Source of the DNA: Verrucomicrobiota bacterium
GTDB taxonomy: Bacteria > Verrucomicrobiota > Verrucomicrobiia > Limisphaerales > UBA8199
Assembly: GCA_026397855.1 (NCBI GenBank)
Contig: JAPLUA010000467.1
Location: 1-8,123 of the forward strand
Direction: 5' to 3'
Length of the DNA: 8,123 bases
The notes below the pieces were generated by a model, which ran no database searches, was not told where the DNA came from, and saw nothing but the letters and a program-made list of their open reading frames with translations. Below are positions 6,048 to 8,123 of this stretch, piece by piece. A program made the translations under genes and the position numbers. Each line of letters begins with the position of its first letter. Within the stretch, counting starts at the first letter, position 1.

Positions 6048-6724
6048 GAAATGGAGGGGAGAGAAGGTTCACGGGTTTCAGCGCTGAAAAGGGCTGCGGC
6101 CTGGGAACGCCGGGTCAGGTTGAGCTTCTCGATGGCATTGCTGAGGTAGTTCTTCACTGTCTTGTCGCTGAGCCCCATGTCGCGTCCGATCTCCTTGTTC
6201 GTCTTGCCTTCCGCCACCAGGGCAACCACCCGCCGCTCCTGGGCAGAAAGGATGTCGAGCTTGTTCTGCACGGCCGGGTGGGTGGCCGCTCGCACGCGGC
6301 TCATGACGCGCCGTGTGACCGCGGGATCCAGGATGGACTTGCCGGCGGCAACATCCTGGATGGCCTGGATGAGGCTGTCCCCGTGAATCTCCTTGAGCAG
6401 GTAACCGTCGGCCCCGGCTGCAATGGCGTTGAAAACCAGGTCGTCATCGGCGTAGGACGTGAGCACAAGCACCTTTGTGTCCATGTGCATTTCCCGAAGG
6501 CGGCGGCAAACGTCAATGCCGCTGCCGTCGGAGAGACGGAGATCCAGCAGCATCAGATCGGGCTGGATGCGGGCGACGGCTTCGATCGCGTCCGCGACGG
6601 AGCCGGCCTCGCCAACGACTTGAAATTGCGGGCACGACTCAAGCAACGTGCGCAAGCCAAGCCGGGTGACATCGTGGTCATCCACGATCAACAGGCGAAT
6701 CGTATTCGTCTCACTGAGGTTCAT
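6044..6724 (-). CDS. NarL/LuxR-family response regulator
   Basis: A 226-residue cytoplasmic DNA-binding regulator of normal family length. The receiver domain (about 9-125) has the acidic pair D15/D16, the phospho-acceptor D61 (LMLLDLRLSDGSG), T89 and K111 (GYLLKE), so all activation residues are present. The C-terminal LuxR/GerE helix-turn-helix (about 157-213) reads LSAQERRVVALVAEGKTNKE then LSDKTVKNYLSNAIEKL, close in style to DevR/DosR-type regulators. Its ATG lies inside the kinase gene end (14-base overlap), so phosphotransfer from that kinase is expected. A weak GGCGGAA lies upstream of the start. Its stop overlaps the start of the secreted protein gene. Target promoters are unknown. 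Confidence 0.93.
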   Translation of the reverse strand: MNLSETNTIRLLIVDDHDVTRLGLRTLLESCPQFQVVGEAGSVADAIEAVARIQPDLMLLDLRLSDGSGIDVCRRLREMHMDTKVLVLTSYADDDLVFNAIAAGADGYLLKEIHGDSLIQAIQDVAAGKSILDPAVTRRVMSRVRAATHPAVQNKLDILSAQERRVVALVAEGKTNKEIGRDMGLSDKTVKNYLSNAIEKLNLTRRSQAAALFSAETREPSLPSIS

Positions 6725-8123
6725 TAGCGTTCCGCCGGGGAACAGTGACGAGAATACGGCAGCCCTGGTCAGGTGCCGAGACTATTTCCAGGTCAGCCTC
6801 CATTTCCCGGGCGCGGGCAGCCATGTTGCGCAGGCCGTGCCCCGCACCGCCGGATGGGGCGGGGTCGAAGCCGGCCCCGTCGTCCCGGATCTCCAGGCAG
6901 AACCCCGCGCCGGCCGGGTGAAGGGAAACGATGACGCCGCTGGCATGGGCATGACGAAGGCAGTTGCTCATGGCTTCCTTGGCGATGTGGAGGAGTTGGG
7001 TGGCCTGGGTGGATGTCAGTTGGTTGGCGGCGGCGGGATCCACCTCAATCTTAAACTGGGTCGGCCCGTCGCCGCTGGTAAGGGCCAGCGACTTGAGGGC
7101 GATCTTGAATTCCCGTCCGTTGAGGACTTTGGGCTCGAGTCCGGCGATGAAGCCGCGCACGCTGCCGATGGCGTTGTTGAGCGTGTGGATCGATGCCGCC
7201 AGGCGCGTTTCCACCTGCTCCGGGGACTTGCGGACCATCCGCCGGCAGCCCTCGAGGCTCAGGCCCGCTGCGTAGATGGATTGAATGATGTCGTCGTGCA
7301 AGTCGCGGCCGATGCGCTCGCGCTCCTCCAGGGAGCGGCGAAGCTGCTGTTCGCCCTGGCGCATTTCCGCCTGGAGCGCGGCTTGAGTCCGCGCGCGTTG
7401 CCTGAGAATGATCCAGAATGCTGCCGCAAGGCCCGCCGTGGCCAGGATGGCCGCCAACTCGAGCGCCTTGAGCGCCAGCGCACTGCCCCCCGCGGGCGGG
7501 CGGACGACCCGGACGTCCAGCGGCGAGCGCAGAATCAAGCTGACAGCCGGGCTGGTCCCGGCACCAGCCTCCGGGCGGCAGACACCCGTCAGGCGAATCT
7601 GGCTGCCGGGCTCCAGCGCAGCCAGGGCTTCGCGCGCATGGGGCATCTCCAGCACGGCGGTCAGGAACCGGCCGTGTTCCTGCAATGCGAGCGCGATTCC
7701 GTTGGATGAAATGGCGGCCTGCCCGAGGAAACCAGCCTCGACCTCGACGAGTTGGTTATAGTGGCGGCCATTGAAAAGGTCTTCCGGCAAAGCGCGCGCC
7801 GCCTGCGGAGGCGCATTTGTCCCCAGTTTCCGAACCACCGCGTCTTCGAGCCGCAGGGCCCCCAGCAGCGGGCCCAGGTAGCCGACCGCGTCCACAACAG
7901 TCCCCGGCACCAGGTCATCCTGCGCCGCCTGGATCTGCACTTCGAGCCCGCCGGTGGAATCCTGCATGAAGAAAACCCCGCCCGGCCGGCAGCAGGTGAT
8001 GGAACCCTGGACCCGGACGAAGCCCAGCAGGCCGCTTCGCACATAGTGCTTCCTCAGGTCCCGAACCTGCCGGAGCGGCGTCGAAAAGGGGTCTCCCGGC
8101 GGTGGATTAAGAACCACAACATC
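6711..8123 (-). CDS. NarL-family sensor histidine kinase with OB-fold-like sensor (5' end missing)
   Basis: The frame stays open to the window edge, so the start and probably the signal peptide lie outside; at least 470 residues are present. Numbering from an internal GTG at 8117: an OB-fold-like sensory segment occupies about 15-97 (VRVQGSITCC, FFMQDSTGGLEVQI, LVPGTVVDAVGYLG), and a related second one about 118-206 (NQLVEVEAGFLG to SQIRLTGVC). One membrane helix follows (about 215-237), then a coiled linker with RTQAALQAEM. The HisKA_3 box is ERIGRDLHDD with H274. The ATPase domain has N385 (IAKEAMSN), DDGAGFD (412-418) and GHGLRNM (426-432). All catalytic marks are intact. The sensor is probably outside the membrane, as in kinases of this architecture common in Verrucomicrobiota; its ligand is unknown. 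It overlaps the response regulator start by 14 bases. Confidence 0.92.
   Translation of the reverse strand, partial: DVVVLNPPPGDPFSTPLRQVRDLRKHYVRSGLLGFVRVQGSITCCRPGGVFFMQDSTGGLEVQIQAAQDDLVPGTVVDAVGYLGPLLGALRLEDAVVRKLGTNAPPQAARALPEDLFNGRHYNQLVEVEAGFLGQAAISSNGIALALQEHGRFLTAVLEMPHAREALAALEPGSQIRLTGVCRPEAGAGTSPAVSLILRSPLDVRVVRPPAGGSALALKALELAAILATAGLAAAFWIILRQRARTQAALQAEMRQGEQQLRRSLEERERIGRDLHDDIIQSIYAAGLSLEGCRRMVRKSPEQVETRLAASIHTLNNAIGSVRGFIAGLEPKVLNGREFKIALKSLALTSGDGPTQFKIEVDPAAANQLTSTQATQLLHIAKEAMSNCLRHAHASGVIVSLHPAGAGFCLEIRDDGAGFDPAPSGGAGHGLRNMAARAREMEADLEIVSAPDQGCRILVTVPRRNANEPQ

Noticed and set aside
5145..6149. Plus-strand open frame of 334 codons across the secreted protein gene
   Set aside because: The product is low-complexity G/R/V/H-rich and antisense to a protein with a clear signal peptide and jelly-roll marks.
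6648..7709. Plus-strand open frame of 353 codons across the kinase gene
   Set aside because: Antisense to intact histidine kinase motifs, with no recognisable features of its own.

Overview
The window looks like a high-GC chromosome segment from a member of the Verrucomicrobiota, perhaps the Pedosphaera/Limisphaera side of the phylum. The grounds are: a pseudopilin of the RAFTLIELLVVIAIIAI type with an H-X9-DG C-terminus; bacterial Ig-like modules of the YQWQKN...DAASYRCVVTN type; a histidine kinase with an OB-fold-like extracytoplasmic sensor; secreted proteins ending in a short beta-rich 'LE+...W...FYR' module; and structured intergenic repeats, including CACGAAA-type iterations. The placement is inferred from recognised protein styles, not from a marker gene.

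Region 1 (1-836) has no convincing gene. It is packed with hairpins and repeats: a 10-bp perfect stem inside a longer foldback (128-196), a CACGAAA repeat with a facing inverted copy (220-318), a palindrome-like ctttgt/acaaag element (378-411), a diverged direct repeat (322-365 and 565-608), and a large inverted repeat with 33-base arms (616-722).

Region 2 (837-4171, plus strand) holds two consecutive reading frames that look like two halves of one secreted multidomain protein. The first (837-2141) is a signal-peptide-bearing phosphodiester glycosidase (NAGPA-like) protein. It runs into an SH3-like module and then leaves frame. The second (2135-4171) opens inside the same SH3-like module and continues with two Ig-like domains, a HAF-like repeat region and a C-terminal module. 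The join near 2103-2108 appears to lack part of the SH3 module, so a frame-disrupting deletion or an assembly error is the simplest reading. Translational coupling through the GTGGTGA overlap remains possible.

Region 3 (4206-8123, minus strand) is read from right to left. A NarL/LuxR-type two-component pair comes first: a membrane sensor kinase, cut by the window edge, and its response regulator, overlapping by 14 bases. The regulator stop overlaps by ATGA the start of a small secreted jelly-roll-like protein. After a 120-base gap comes a stand-alone type II/IV pseudopilin-like H-X9-DG protein, convergent with region 2. The kinase, regulator and secreted protein are almost certainly one translationally coupled operon. 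A role for the secreted protein in the signalling circuit is a hypothesis. I see no defence system, CRISPR array, transposase, tRNA or rRNA.
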